Assembly: GCA_963971225.1 (NCBI GenBank)
Contig: OZ020270.1
Span: 1,736,001 to 1,800,000 of the forward strand
Direction of reading: 5' to 3'
Source: Melieria omissa
Taxonomy: Eukaryota; Arthropoda; Insecta; Diptera; Ulidiidae
Length of the DNA stretch: 64,000 nt
The notes beneath the pieces are model-generated. The model did not search any database. It had not been told where the DNA came from and worked only from the letters and a program-made list of their open reading frames with translations. Shown here in pieces: positions 10,117 to 21,224 of the stretch. Positions within the stretch are counted from its first letter, which is position 1, and every line of letters starts with the position of its first letter. The translations under genes were made by a program, and so were the position numbers.

Positions 10117-11059
10117 CATTGCGACCGAAAAGTTTCCGGAAATTCTCATTTAAAATTCGCGCGCTGTATATTTTTCGATATTTTAAGTTTCTGTAGGTTG
10201 GTAGCACTGTCCTTAATTACTATGCCAAAAATGAGCGCGGTCTGTCAGACAGTTTGTTTACGGCAGCTGTTGAAACCAGTTCACAGTAGTGCGTTGCGAT
10301 TTTGTTGAGAATTTTCTTCAAAATGAGTACCGTGAACAGTTCTCTTTGGACGTGCTTGATCGTGCCAATTCCGATCCAACTTTCATGGAACGCATCATAA
10401 CTGGTGACGAGACATGGGTCTACGAGTACGACATGCAAACAAGCCAACAATCATCGGAATGGAGAGGAAAAGACGAGCCGAAACCGAAAAAACCACGCCA
10501 AAGTCGCTCGAAAATCTAGGTAATGCTGATTGTTTTCTTCGATATTCGTGGTGTGGTGCATCATGAATTCGTCCCTGAAGGACAAACAGTCGGTAAAGAC
10601 TATTATTTGACTGTTTTAAGACGTTTGCGTGAAAATATCCGCCGTAAACGGCCTCAATTGTGGAAGGATAATTCATGGATTTTTCATGACGATAATGCTC
10701 CCTCGCACCGAGCCAACATTATGAACGATTTTAAGGCCAAACATTCAATAAATACCATCGAACAGCCACCGTATTCACCTGATCTTGCACCGTGTGACTT
10801 TTTCCTGTTTCCCAAACTCAAATTACCACTCAGAGGAACGCGTTTTGAATTCATAGAAGACGTAAAACAGAATTCGCAGAGGGAACTCAAAGCCATACCG
10901 GAAAGCGCCTATAAAAAATGTTTTGATGATTGGAAGAAACGTTGGCATATGTGTATCGCTTCTAATAGAGCATATTTTGAAGGAGATCAAATAAATATTG
11001 ATGAAGATTAAGAATTTTGCGTTTTATTTAAAATTTCCGGAAACTTTTCGGTCACAAGG
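10117..11059 (+). mobile_element. Internally deleted mariner, copy A (left arm)
   Basis: Ends CATTGCGACCGAAAAGTTTC and, inverted, CCTTGTGACCGAAAAGTTTC, flanked by TA (10115-10116 and 11060-11061). The element is 943 bp, against about 1.3 kb for a complete mariner. The missing part is the N-terminal DNA-binding region of the transposase. The same deletion is found in copies B and C. Confidence 0.85.
10289..11011 (+). pseudogene. Mariner transposase lacking HTH domain, copy A
   Basis: One frame runs from 10289 to 11011 with a single in-frame TAG at 10517-10519. Before the stop it reads MERIITGDETWVYEYD, with the first catalytic Asp in TGDETW. After it come IFHDDNAPSHRANI (second Asp) and PPYSPDLAPCDFFLFPKLK (third Asp in APCDFF), the DD34D pattern of mariner. 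The N-terminal helix-turn-helix domains, about 110 residues, are missing. Copy C has Lys at the stop position, so the TAG is a later change. It could not bind its own ends without the HTH. Any repressor role is speculation. Confidence 0.85.
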
Positions 11060-11061
11060 TA

Positions 11062-12403
11062 AGTCTGCTTTTTGTTTTCAATAACTAATTGTTTCATTGG
11101 CGCGGTTCAACTCAAAGACTAATGGCGACTGACTGCGTTTTGCTCAAATAAAAAAAAAAATTTTGTGTCAGACACAGTGTTAGTATTTTGTTAAAAACAA
11201 AAGCATTACATCAAAGTATACATGATAGCTGATTGCCGGAAATGAAAGCCAACTTGTTTTTCGTACGTGCGAACTGCACATCCAGCAAAAGTACTCTTTA
11301 CTTCGAGCTTACAGCAATATACGCGAAAAAAGTCGACTTAATATGGAGTTGCAAGCTTGTATCCCTTCTTAAATAAAGCCAAAATCCAAATTTCCATGCC
11401 CCGGCAACGATTATAATCGCGTGTAATTGATTCACTATCAAAATCTTGACGATCTTGTTCGAACGCACGCACCCGAAAGCACAAAATTGCGCGAGGTGGC
11501 CCCAGAAAAATCGCTGTAAAATCCAGTCGGGCAAAATCGGGCACCCGATCTCTTCAGGGCAGTACTCACAGAAGACTAGCGAACAATTTTCCCAAAGACG
11601 GAACCGTGGCAAGTATGGCCTTTTTTTTGAAAGTCTATCGAAAGTTCAAAAAGAGTGATAAAAACAGTGCTTCAAGTGAGTGCCTATGAAAAGACAACAA
11701 CAATAACAACCAACTTTTTTTTTCCTATATTTAATTATTTACTACAAATGCCTTCTTTTACGATACTGGTGCAAACAGTTTCATTTCATCATTTCATTTG
11801 CTCCTTTCCGTATTTTAAAACTTCAGCTTTGCCGAAAAAGTGCAAATTGCTGATATTATTTCACACTCTAAAAATTGCTCAACTTTGACGGGCTCTACAA
11901 CCAAAACTATTTGTCCAATTCAGTTAAGGTTGTCAGATTTCTTAGGTATCTATCGGACAAGTATAACAGTTTTCCCCAAACTATAAGTAGGTAGCAGCCT
12001 CAGATAAAAGAGAAACGCACCATGTGTATATTTCGTTTCTCTTTCTCTCTCGCTCTCTATCAATTTGATTTCGAAAAAAGGGCATAAAAGATGAATAGGC
12101 AGCTCTTGGCAGCTGAATCTTGTTTTATTTGGTAGATAATATATTTAATTATCATTTCAATAAGGTATCAAAGCAGCGTTTTGCAACGTTTTAATGCAGT
12201 ATCATTTGAAAAGTCTAATTTTCGGAAAAATTATGTGAAAAAATGACACTATTGTTTATGTTTTCCCTAATTCACTACTTAACAATTGATAATTAGTACT
12301 TTTTTTACATGTTCTACTCACCTTCAGAAGTGGATTCCATTTGGTCTTATTTGATTTTCTTTATTACATAAAATTGTTCACCTGTATAACCGTTCTCAGT
12401 GTA
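11062..12403. other. Unassigned stretch in palindrome left arm
   Basis: About 1.3 kb between mariner A and the central foldback, mirrored at about 13006-14359 and present a third time at 16795-17742. It contains a CACACTGTGTCTGACAC-like self-complementary spot and runs of T/A. Open frames of up to 104 codons occur on both strands, but none carries a motif I recognise. By position it may be the interior of the Transib. Confidence 0.5.
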
Positions 12404-12407
12404 TTAA

Positions 12408-13001
12408 GGGGGTCTTCTGGTTACGAGCTGAAAATTTAAGTCTATTTTTCGGAGTAAATTGCGAAGGAACTACTTTAGATAATCCAGTAATTTTTTTTTT
12501 TTATTTTATTGATACATGCTTTATCTTGTAAGATAAAATTTTGGAAATTAAAAGTTAACACACTCGCGACTTTAGAACAACCTTGAGGTTGTGCTTTTTT
12601 CAAACTTGTTGGTAAAACTTCTTCAAGAAATATTAATCGAATTCGATCAATTTTTTTCAGTTATTCAGGAGACATATGGCTATGTTTTCCCGAGTACGAT
12701 TTTTTTTAATTTTCAAAATAAAAACATAGCCATATGTCTCCTGAATAACTGAAAAAAATTGATCGAATTCGATTAATATTTCTTGAAGAAGTTTTACCAA
12801 CAAGTTTGAAAAAAGCACAACCTCAAGGTTGTTCTAAAGTCGCGAGTGTGTTAACTTTTAATTTCCAAAATTTTATCTTACAAGATAAAGCATGTATCAA
12901 TAAAATAAAAAAAAAAAATTACTGGATTATCTAAAGTAGTTCCTTCGCAATTTACTCCGAAAAATAGACTTAAATTTTCAGCTCGTAACCAGAAGACCCC
13001 C
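12408..13001. mobile_element. 594-bp TTAA foldback element at palindrome centre
   Basis: Ends GGGGGTCTTCTGGTTACGAG in inverted orientation, flanked by TTAA (12404-12407 and 13002-13005). Nearly the whole element is one hairpin with a 32-bp loop (12689-12720). The third copy at 15960-16556 has a longer loop of about 130 bp, so the loop here is shortened. It encodes no protein. TTAA suggests mobilisation by a piggyBac-type enzyme. Confidence 0.82.
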
Positions 13002-14361
13002 TTAATACACTGAGAACGGTTATACAGGTGAAAAATTTTATGTAATAAAGAAAATCAAATAAGACCAAATGGAATCCACTTCTGAAGGTGAGTAGAACAT
13101 GTAAAAAAAGTACTAATTATCAATTGTTAAGTAGTGAATTAGGGAAAACATAAACAATAGTGTCATTTTTTCACATAATTTTTCCGAAAATTAGACTTTT
13201 CAAATGATACTGCATTAAAACGTTGCAAAACGCTGCTTTGAAACCTTATTGAAATGATAATTAAATATATTATCTACCAAATAAAACAAGATTCAGCTGC
13301 CAAGAGCTGCCTATTCATCTTTTATGCCCTTTTTTCGAAATCAAATTGATAGAGAGCGAGAGAGAAAGAGAAACGAAATATACACATGGTGCGTTTCTCT
13401 TTTATCTGAGGCTGCTACCTACTTATAGTTTGGGGAAAACTGTTATACTTGTCCGATAGATAAATGCTTGGACCTAAGAAATCTGACAACCTTAACTGAA
13501 TTGGACAAATAGTTTTGGTTGTAGAGCCCGTCAAAGTTGAGCAATTTTTAGAGTGTGAAATAATATCAGCAATTTGCACTTTTTCGGCAAAGCTGAAGTT
13601 TTAAAATACGGAAAGGAGCAAATGAAATGATGAAATGAAACTGTTTGCACCAGTATCGTAAAAGAAGGCAATTGTAGTAAATAATTAAATATAGGAAAAA
13701 AAAAGTTGGTTGTTATTGTTGTTGTCTTTTCATAGGCACTCACTTGAAGCACTGTTTTTATCACTCTTTTTGAACTTTCGATAGACTTTCAAAAAAAAGG
13801 CCATACTTGCCACGGTTCCGTCTTTGGGAAAATTGTTCGCTAGTCTTCTGTGAGTACTGCCCTGAAGAGATCGGGTGCCCGATTTTGCCCGACTGGATTT
13901 TACAGCGATTTTTCTGGGGCCACCTCGCGCAATTTTGTGCTTTCGGGTGCGTGCGTTCGAACAAGATCGTCAAGATTTTGATAGTGAATCAATTACACGC
14001 GATTATAATCGTTGCCGGGGCATGGAAATTTGGATTTTGGCTTTATTTAAGAAGGGATACAAGCTTGCAACTCCATATTAAGTCGACTTTTTTCGCGTAT
14101 ATTGCTGTAAGCTCGAAGTAAAGAGTACTTTTGCTGGATGTGCAGTTCGCACGTACGAAAAACAAGTTGGCTTTCATTTCCGGCAATCAGCTATCATGTA
14201 TACTTTGATGTAATGCTTTTGTTTTTAACAAAATACTAACACTGTGTCTGACACAAAATTTTTTTTTTTTTATTTGAGCAAAACGCAGTCAGTCGCCATT
14301 AGTCTTTGAGTTGAACCGCGCCAATGAAACAATTAGTTATTGAAAACAAAAAGCAGACTTA

Positions 14362-15304
14362 CCTTGTGACCGAAAAGTTTCCGGAAATTTTAAATAAAAC
14401 GCAAAATTCTTAATCTTCATCAATATTTATTTGATCTCCTTCAAAATATGCTCTATTAGAAGCGATACACATATGCCAACGTTTCTTCCAATCATCAAAA
14501 CATTTTTTATAGGCGCTTTCCGGTATGGCTTTGAGTTCCCTCTGCGAATTCTGTTTTACGTCTTCTATGAATTCAAAACGCGTTCCTCTGAGTGGTAATT
14601 TGAGTTTGGGAAACAGGAAAAAGTCACACGGTGCAAGATCAGGTGAATACGGTGGCTGTTCGATGGTATTTATTGAATGTTTGGCCTTAAAATCGTTCAT
14701 AATGTTGGCTCGGTGCGAGGGAGCATTATCGTCATGAAAAATCCATGAATTATCCTTCCACAATTGAGGCCGTTTACGGCGGATATTTTCACGCAAACGT
14801 CTTAAAACAGTCAAATAATAGTCTTTACCGACTGTTTGTCCTTCAGGGACGAATTCATGATGCACCACACCACGAATATCGAAGAAAACAATCAGCATTA
14901 CCTAGATTTTCGAGCGACTTTGGCGTGGTTTTTTCGGTTTCGGCTCGTCTTTTCCTCTCCATTCCGATGATTGTTGGCTTGTTTGCATGTCGTACTCGTA
15001 GACCCATGTCTCGTCACCAGTTATGATGCGTTCCATGAAAGTTGGATCGGAATTGGCACGATCAAGCACGTCCAAAGAGAACTGTTCACGGTACTCATTT
15101 TGAAGAAAATTCTCAACAAAATCGCAACGCACTACTGTGAACTGGTTTCAACAGCTGCCGTAAACAAACTGTCTGACAGACCGCGCTCATTTTTGGCATA
15201 GTAATTAAGGACAGTGCTACCAACCTACAGAAACTTAAAATATCGAAAAATATACAGCGCGCGAATTTTAAATGAGAATTTCCGGAAACTTTTCGGTCGC
15301 AATG
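14362..15304 (-). mobile_element. Internally deleted mariner, copy B (right arm)
   Basis: Mirror image of copy A, 943 bp, flanked by TA (14360-14361 and 15305-15306). The related sequence at about 17700-17725 shows the unoccupied site with a single TA, which confirms the ends. Confidence 0.85.
14410..15132 (-). pseudogene. Mariner transposase lacking HTH domain, copy B
   Basis: Its translation is the same as that of copy A, including the in-frame TAG (here at 14902-14904) and the three catalytic acids (TGDETW, HDDNAPSH, APCDFF). It is the palindromic duplicate and not an independent insertion, because the flanks are mirrored as well. Confidence 0.85.
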
Positions 15305-15959
15305 TATATCTATGTGCACTGTCTAAAACCCACCCCGGGAAAACCTAACAACTGTTTAGGTACCTGCTAGACAATTTAAAATTCGGCTGATCGTCTCTAC
15401 ATTGTTGGATTCGTTGCTTCGAATTTTTATTATTATTATAAAGTTCTTTTCATAATTATAGCACCACCAACTGTTTTGCGATTCTGACAAAACAAGCAAT
15501 GTTAGAGTGTCAGTGTATTAGACGAAAATGTTGAGAAAGGTAAGTAAAGAAGAAATAACGGTAAACATTCATAGTTGTTAGTGCAAATAACTTTGCTAGA
15601 ACAAAAAATGCGTGTTTTGCGTTTTTCATAATTATAGCACCACCAGTTGTGCAGAGGTATTTAGTGAGTGTGTTTGAGGTTTACTAATATTTCGGGGTTT
15701 AAGTGAAGTTTGTAATAATGCCGCGTGGAAAATTGCTAAACGAGATTGAAAAAGGACAAATTGTAGTCCTTTAAGAGGAAGGACTCTCAATACGGGCAAT
15801 TGCCAAAAAGCTTAAGAGGTCGCATGAAGTGGTAATACATTTTCTTAAAAACCTTCGGAATATGGTAAAGCCAAATGTCCAGGCCGTCCTAGGAAGCTTT
15901 CCGATCGGAATGAACGCAGAATTACACAGGAAATTACGAATACATCGAAGAACATGCGA

Positions 15960-16556
15960 GATACATGCTTTATCTTGTAAGATAAAATTTTGGAAATTAA
16001 AAGTTAACACACTCGCGACTTTAGAACGACCTTGAGGTTGTGCTTTTTTCAAACTTGTTGGTAAAACTTCTTCAAGAAATATTAATCGAATTCGATCAAT
16101 TTTTTTCAGTTATTCAGGAGACATATGGCTATGTTTTCCCGAGTACGATTTTTTTTATTTTGAAAATTAAAAAAACTAGGAGGTTTTTTGTAAAAAGTTT
16201 GATTTTCGACCATGTTTTTTGGTCTATTGGTGAGTGTAAAAATGGAACAAAATAAAAATTTCAAATTCGTACTCGGGAAAACATAGCCATATGTCTCCTG
16301 AATAACTGAAAAAAAATTGATCGAATTCGATTAATATTTCTTGAAGAAGTCTTACCAACAAGTTTGAAAAAATCACAACCTCAAGGTCGTTCTAAAGTTG
16401 CGAGTGTGATGACTTTTAATTTCCAAAATTTTATCTTACAAGATAAAGCATGTATCAATGAAATTAAAAAAAATTACTGGACTATCTCAAGTAGTTCCTT
16501 CGCAATTTACTCCGAAAAATAGACTTAAATTTTCAGCTCGTAACCAGAAGACCCCC
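15960..16556. mobile_element. TTAA foldback element, third copy, left end truncated
   Basis: It matches the central foldback from GATACATGCTTTATCTTG onward. It has a full-length loop (about 16151-16270) and ends in the reverse complement of GGGGGTCTTCTGG next to TTAA (16557-16560). The left end is missing: the right palindrome arm stops at 15951 and 8 bp of filler precede this copy. This makes it a likely recombination or repair junction. Confidence 0.75.
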
Positions 16557-16794
16557 TTAACTGTAGAGTGACGCTCGAGCGATGGCCACATTCCAATTGA
16601 GCCTAAGGAAGGGGCATGACGAATTAGTCATCACTATGAACGATTTTAGTTTCTTGAAGGATCATTGCAGCCAACTTAAGGGTGAAAAAACCTTAAATAG
16701 AAACTTGTTTTTTTGTACTTTTGGCCGCATCTGCGGCATACAGTGGCTGATTCTGCTGACGTAGGTTGCAAAAGTCGATTTTGTCATGTTCGAT

Positions 16795-17742
16795 TTAGGG
16801 GAAACTGTTATACTTGTCCGATAGATAAATGCTTGGACCTAAGAAATCCGACAACCTTCACTAAATTGGACAAATAGTTTTACTTGTAGAGCCCGTCAAA
16901 GTTGAGCAATTTTTAGAGTGTGAAATAATATCAGCAATTTGCACTTTTTCGGCAAAGCTGAAGTTTTAAAATACGAAAAGGAGCAAATTAATTGAAACTT
17001 TTTGCATCAGCATCGTAAAAGAAGGCATTTGTAGTAAATAATTAAATATAGGAAAAAAAAGTTGGTTGTTATTGTTGTTGTATTTTCATAGGCACTCACT
17101 TGAAGCACTGTTTTTATCATTTTTTTTAACTTTCGATAGACTTTCAAAAAAAGGCCATACTTGCCACGGTTCCGTCTTTGGGAAAATTGTTCGCTAGTCT
17201 TTTGTGAGTACTGCCCTGAAGAGATCGGGTGCCCGATTTTGCCCGACTGGATTTTACAGCGATTTTTCTGTGGCCACCTCGCGCAATTTTGTGCTTTCGG
17301 GTGCGTGCGTTCGAACAAGATCGTCAAGATTTTGATAGTGAATCAATTACACGCGATTATAATCGTTGCCAGGGCATGGAAATTTGGATTTTGGCTTCAT
17401 TTAAGAAGTGATACAAGCTTGGAACTCCATATTAAGTCGACTTTTTTCGCGTATATTGCTGTAAGCTCGAAGTAAAGAGTACTTTTGCTGGATGTGCAGT
17501 TCGCACGTACGAAAAACAAGTTGGCTTTCATTTCCGGCAATCAGCTATCATGTATACTTTGATGTAATGCTTTTGTTTTTAACAAAATACTAACACTGTG
17601 TCTGACACAAAATTTTTTTTTTTTTATTTGAGCAAAACGCAGTCAGTCGCCATTAGTCTTTGAGTTGAACCGCGCCAATGAAACAATTAGTTATTGAAAA
17701 CAAAAAGCAGACTTATATCTATGTGCACTGTCTAAAACCCAC
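16795..17742. repeat. Third copy of the arm sequence with empty mariner site
   Basis: It matches 13432-14360 and then jumps directly to sequence corresponding to 15305 onward. The mariner is absent and a single TA is present. It differs from the palindrome arms at more positions than the arms differ from each other (for example AAATCCGAC against AAATCTGAC). It then diverges after the CTGTCTAAAACCCAC block. This is a natural pre-insertion control. Confidence 0.82.
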
Positions 17743-18847
17743 TTATGTGTCTGGGCTGTTCAAAAATCCCACAACGCGGGAAAACCCAACAACTGTTTAG
17801 GTACCTGCTAGTACTAGAAGCTTAGTACCTGGTATTTGAATGCATATGCAAATCCTACTTATAAATGAATGGGTTTGGAGTACGTAAGTAAAGTTAGTTT
17901 GGAATTTAATTTTAACTAGGCAACACATCAACTCCGCCACTGAAACTAAACCGAAGAAGATGCACAAAGATGTTTTTGAAAAATTCTAAGCTGTTTGAAA
18001 TATTTACTATTTCGAAAACAAAGGAGAAGTTTGTTCTGGCTGTCACTAAAGAAATTGGTTACGTCGAAGAAAGTTTGCCTGCAGCCAACATATCTACGAC
18101 TAACGAGAAGATATCCAGCTTAGATATCTTAGCTTAGGTTATGTTGTCTAGAATAATGAGGAGTGGTTGGAAAAAAACAATTTACTTCGATGCAGGAGAT
18201 GCATGTAGCATAAGCGATGACCAACCATCGACATAAAACGCCGAAAAAGTGCTTCATTTACTAAAAAGGAAGCTTATGAAGGCAACGGAAACAATAACTA
18301 CCACCCACCAGTCAGAAGCTTTGATCATAAAATAAAATAAGAATTAGGAGAAAATGAAAGGCGTTATAGTGAAGGCAGTAAGCCCGGGTCGTGTTAAAAG
18401 AGTAAAAATCAGTATTCCCACCCCACCCAATGTGCTACCCATCAAATATAGTAATAATAAAACTTAAGCATTTTTTTTGTCAAAAGAAAAAGTGACTTTT
18501 TATGTAAATTTTTCGAAATCCGGTTCTAATTTTGAAAACGAAATTTTTTAATTTTTATCTTTAAAATTTACTCTTTCAGCTTATTCATTAAATTTCTTAT
18601 TACTTTTCATCTTTTTTAATGCATTTTCATTAATTTTGCAACTAAAACTTATCATTGTTGCTCGCATTATTCTTACTTACAGTAAGCCGAACTTTGACAA
18701 AGTATTACGTAGCACCCTGTACCTCGATTGAGTATTATTTTTGAGAATACAATGGCCTTATGAATTTCTAATCAACAGCAAACAAAATTTTCTATTCGTT
18801 CAGGAGTTATTAATTTTGCAACCTGAAATGACAAATTGAGCCATTGT
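17743..18847. other. Right part of the Transib, no recognisable coding
   Basis: About 1.1 kb of AT-rich sequence between the arm copy and the Transib right end. The + strand frame around 17990-18100 is briefly open but interrupted. No transposase N-terminus could be read here on either strand. Confidence 0.45.
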
Positions 18848-18868
18848 GCGGCATTCGGCCGCTCTGTG
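18848..18868 (-). repeat. Transib right terminal inverted repeat
   Basis: Read on the - strand it starts CACAGAG and continues CGGCCGAATGCCGC, matching the left end. It is followed on the + strand by GGCCG (18869-18873), the second copy of the 5-bp duplication. Confidence 0.8.
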
Positions 18869-18873
18869 GGCCG

Positions 18874-19719
18874 GCATCGAGCGCACGAGCTCGCTCTGCA
18901 CCACTCGGCACTTACCGACTACTTTCTCAAACTACTTTTTTCAACTAAGTTAGACGAGTTAATGATTAACGATTTATGGAGTCACCATAGTGATTGCAAA
19001 GTCTCACAGTTATTATGGCCAAGGTTAGATAATAAATAGATGAAAGTCCTGTTGGGGTTTAACAAATCTGCAATAAAAGTACTTACAAAAGTTATGACTG
19101 GCCACTGTGCTATTGCACCAGTGCTCCAACGAAGACGAATGTCTATAAGTACTTTCTGCAGAAGGCATAATTATAACGAAGAAGTAAAATAAATTTAGAA
19201 CTTTCTTTGTTGATGTGCTGGGTTACATGACTCAAGCTCACGCTTCCTCATAGGCCTTTCAGAGATAACTATAGTAAAATTATCGGACCTCTCAATTTGA
19301 TCTGAGAAAGAGGATGGTTTAACAAAGACAGCAACTTGACTTTTTACAGGAACCCCAGTTAGAGCGATGTGCTCTTCCTGGCAGTCATAGAGAGCGCTCA
19401 CAATATGCACTGATGCCTCAGAATAAAATTACGGGGTTTCCATACACGCCCTCTGAACCTAATCAAACCTAACACCAATCTAAAGCTACAATTATATTCG
19501 AAATGGGGAGGTTAATGGGGTTTCGACAATATATTTTGATTTTTGCTTTGTAAAAACCCAAAAGTTTACAATGTCACAAATCCGATCGTATGGTGGTGAA
19601 TTTCTGAACATTAATTAATTTTGTATTTTTTGTACTCAAGAATGTTGGCGATCGCTGAATAAATCATTGAAATCGGTTCAGTAGTTTCCGAAATACGATG
19701 TTTTGTCGTTTACTTAACT
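18874..19719. other. Unassigned sequence with a small non-LTR-like fragment
   Basis: Around 19050-19190 the + strand reads LTKVMTGHCAIAPVLQRRRM and ends STFCRRHNYNEE. This resembles the tail of non-LTR retrotransposon Pol after the RNase H region (TGHC, FCRxC). A 71-codon - strand frame at 19195-19410 has no motif I know. The remainder shows no feature. Confidence 0.4.
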
Positions 19720-20218
19720 ACTACATTTGCAAGTGGGGAGCCAATGGCATAGAAAATGGCCAGTTTTGTAAGGCAAGGGGGCTGGCAAGGGGACTTGGAG
19801 TTAGCCGGTAGGTATGTTTGGAAGAGAAAATAAATGGGTGTCGGTCATACATTTGATACATCTGGGGGCAACCTGGGAGCAATGGGAGCCCATTTTATAA
19901 AAACGACCATTTTGTATGGGAGCCCCATTGGGGCTTGGAGATGGGGTATAAATATATTTGAAAGAAATGTTCACCAAAGAAAAGTAGTGGGGGTCGGTCA
20001 TAGATTTGAACCCTCTAGGAGTAACTTCTGACCAGCTGTGGAGCAATTTGTCGAATTTCCCAGCTTTTTTGTGACGTCGATGCGACGCTATTGAGCCCCA
20101 TCCTAGCCCCATAATTGTTTGGCTCATGCAGTTTTTCACCAAACCCCATAAAATGAGAGGTTGCGGAGCATCGCGAACCCATTATTAGGAATCTCCATAC
20201 AACACTAATTCCACTCTA
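19720..20218 (-). repeat. Right long inverted arm of the hAT-like element
   Basis: Inverted counterpart of 2761-3215, ending in the TIR whose reverse complement begins TAGAGTGGAATTAGTG, followed by the second ATGTGCAA (20219-20226). Confidence 0.75.
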
Positions 20219-20226
20219 ATGTGCAA

Positions 20227-20531
20227 GCAATCGTACTCCCCCAATTGACAAAATTGCTACCCCCCCTTCACAATTAGCCATCCCAATTGGCAAGAATTTG
20301 CCACGCTAAATCTCGCTGACCCTTCCCTTCGTCCCTTCGAGTCAGCGCAGATAGACCTAGTAATTGGCAGTGATTTGATTTCCCAGATCTTACTCGAAGG
20401 TATCCGTCGAAATGTCTGTGGCAGTTTATTAGCCCAAAACACCATTTTTGGTTGGACACTCAGCGGGCCAGTACCCCATACGGTGTCATCTTATTCGACA
20501 TACGTTGCAGAAGTCTCCAATGAGGAACTTA
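20227..20531 (+). pseudogene. BEL #2 protease C-terminal region
   Basis: Directly after the right ATGTGCAA the frame resumes with AIVLPQLTKLLPP, in phase with the part left at 2760. After a small shift in a C-rich run it reads HPNWQEFATLNLADPS, then IDLVIGSDLI and NTIFGWTLSGP, the conserved end of the BEL retropepsin region (DUF1758-like). SNEEL follows, and the frame is then broken at 20531 by the DD37E element. The protein is inactive because of the two insertions and the indels. Confidence 0.8.
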
Positions 20532-21149
20532 AGGAGTGAACCAGAAAAATTGTAGAATTTTTACGCGTCCAGCATACGAAAATGCCAAGAGTTACAAGGC
20601 TGGTATTTGCGAGTGAAAGTATCTATAATTGATGCAGTTTCTTGCTATATTAGTCAGTTGCATCTTGGATCTACTTAAGTCAACATGTCCAGTAGGGTGG
20701 AGTGAAAAAATCGATTTTAAAATTTTTAGAAGCTAGTATATTGGAAATGTGCCAAATGCCCATAGTACCAATCCTGCAAAATTATATTAGTTTCTAACAA
20801 CTCCTTGATCGCCCATCACCTAATTGAAATAATTGTTTTTAATACTTTTTTCACTTTTGTCGAAAGAAGTGAAAGGCGTAATTTCAACTCAGTTAAGGAT
20901 TCAAAATAAATCTCAGTAGCCTTTGCTTTAGGTTTGCGATTTTTAAGTTATTTATTGTAGCAGTCCTGTTTGAGCGAATAAAATATTACAAATTACAATT
21001 CGCGTTTTAATCGTTGGAATGTGGCAAACCCCGCTAGTTCTATTGTGTTTATGATTGTTGAATGTTGACAATTTCCTTGTGAAGTGACCGATTCGAATTA
21101 AACTTGTGACGTTACAACAAAAAACGTTAAACGTTAAACAAAAAAAAAG

Positions 21150-21222
21150 GTGAGTACCTGAACTTGTGCGCAAAAACGTGGGGCAGTGAAGGGTTACTAG
21201 TTATTTCTTTATATTTTTAAAG
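21150..21222 (+). promoter_or_regulatory. Candidate 5'UTR intron of the hAT-like gene
   Basis: AAAAAG|GTGAGTACC gives a strong donor at 21150, and a T-rich tract ending TTTTTAAAG gives an acceptor at 21222, just before ATG 21225. The resulting 73-bp size is typical for flies. Only an RNA read could confirm it. Confidence 0.4.
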
Positions 21223-21224
21223 AG

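Larger units (their letters stand above)
9470..15951. repeat. 6.5-kb near-perfect palindrome (inverted duplication)
   Basis: Positions 9470-12688 and 12721-15951 are reverse complements over their whole length, with a 32-bp spacer. Coordinates of mirrored features sum to 25421 in the outer part and 25409 near the centre. I see a 10-bp indel (present near 13462, absent near 11960) and a handful of substitutions, for example around 11747, 12172 and 12373. The arms contain part of the Tc3-like element, unassigned sequence, a deleted mariner and half of a TTAA foldback element that forms the centre. An assembly artefact is possible, but the scattered differences argue against one read simply folding back. 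Confidence 0.88.
7174..18868 (-). mobile_element. Transib (RAG1-related) transposon, heavily nested
   Basis: The left end starts CACAGTG at 7174, and the reverse complement of the right end starts CACAGAG at 18868. The first 21 bp of the two ends match at 20 positions. GGCCG is duplicated on both sides (7169-7173 and 18869-18873). A 5-bp GC-rich duplication and CACWRTG-type ends are the established marks of Transib, whose heptamer resembles the RAG recombination signal CACAGTG. Inside, the - strand encodes a RAG1/Transib-like transposase C-terminus (7669-8298). The rest is expanded by a Tc3-like element, mariners, TTAA foldbacks and a large palindrome. The N-terminal part of the transposase was not found. 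Confidence 0.8.
2761..20218. mobile_element. hAT-like long-inverted-end element, enlarged to 17.5 kb by nested insertions
   Basis: The left end begins TAGACTGGAATTAGTG and the reverse complement of the right end begins TAGAGTGGAATTAGTG. Similarity between the two ends extends about 450-490 bp inward. ATGTGCAA is duplicated on both sides. A2 and G5 of the hAT terminal consensus are present in the right end. Everything between about 3216 and 19720 is other elements or unassigned sequence, so the original element was probably a short foldback-like, non-autonomous hAT derivative that later served as a landing site. I found no transposase of its own. Confidence 0.75.

Noticed and set aside
11298..11658. 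Frames of 70-104 codons on both strands, repeated in all three arm copies
   Set aside because: Conserved only because the DNA is duplicated. Both strands are open, no motif is seen, and there is no start context to favour one.
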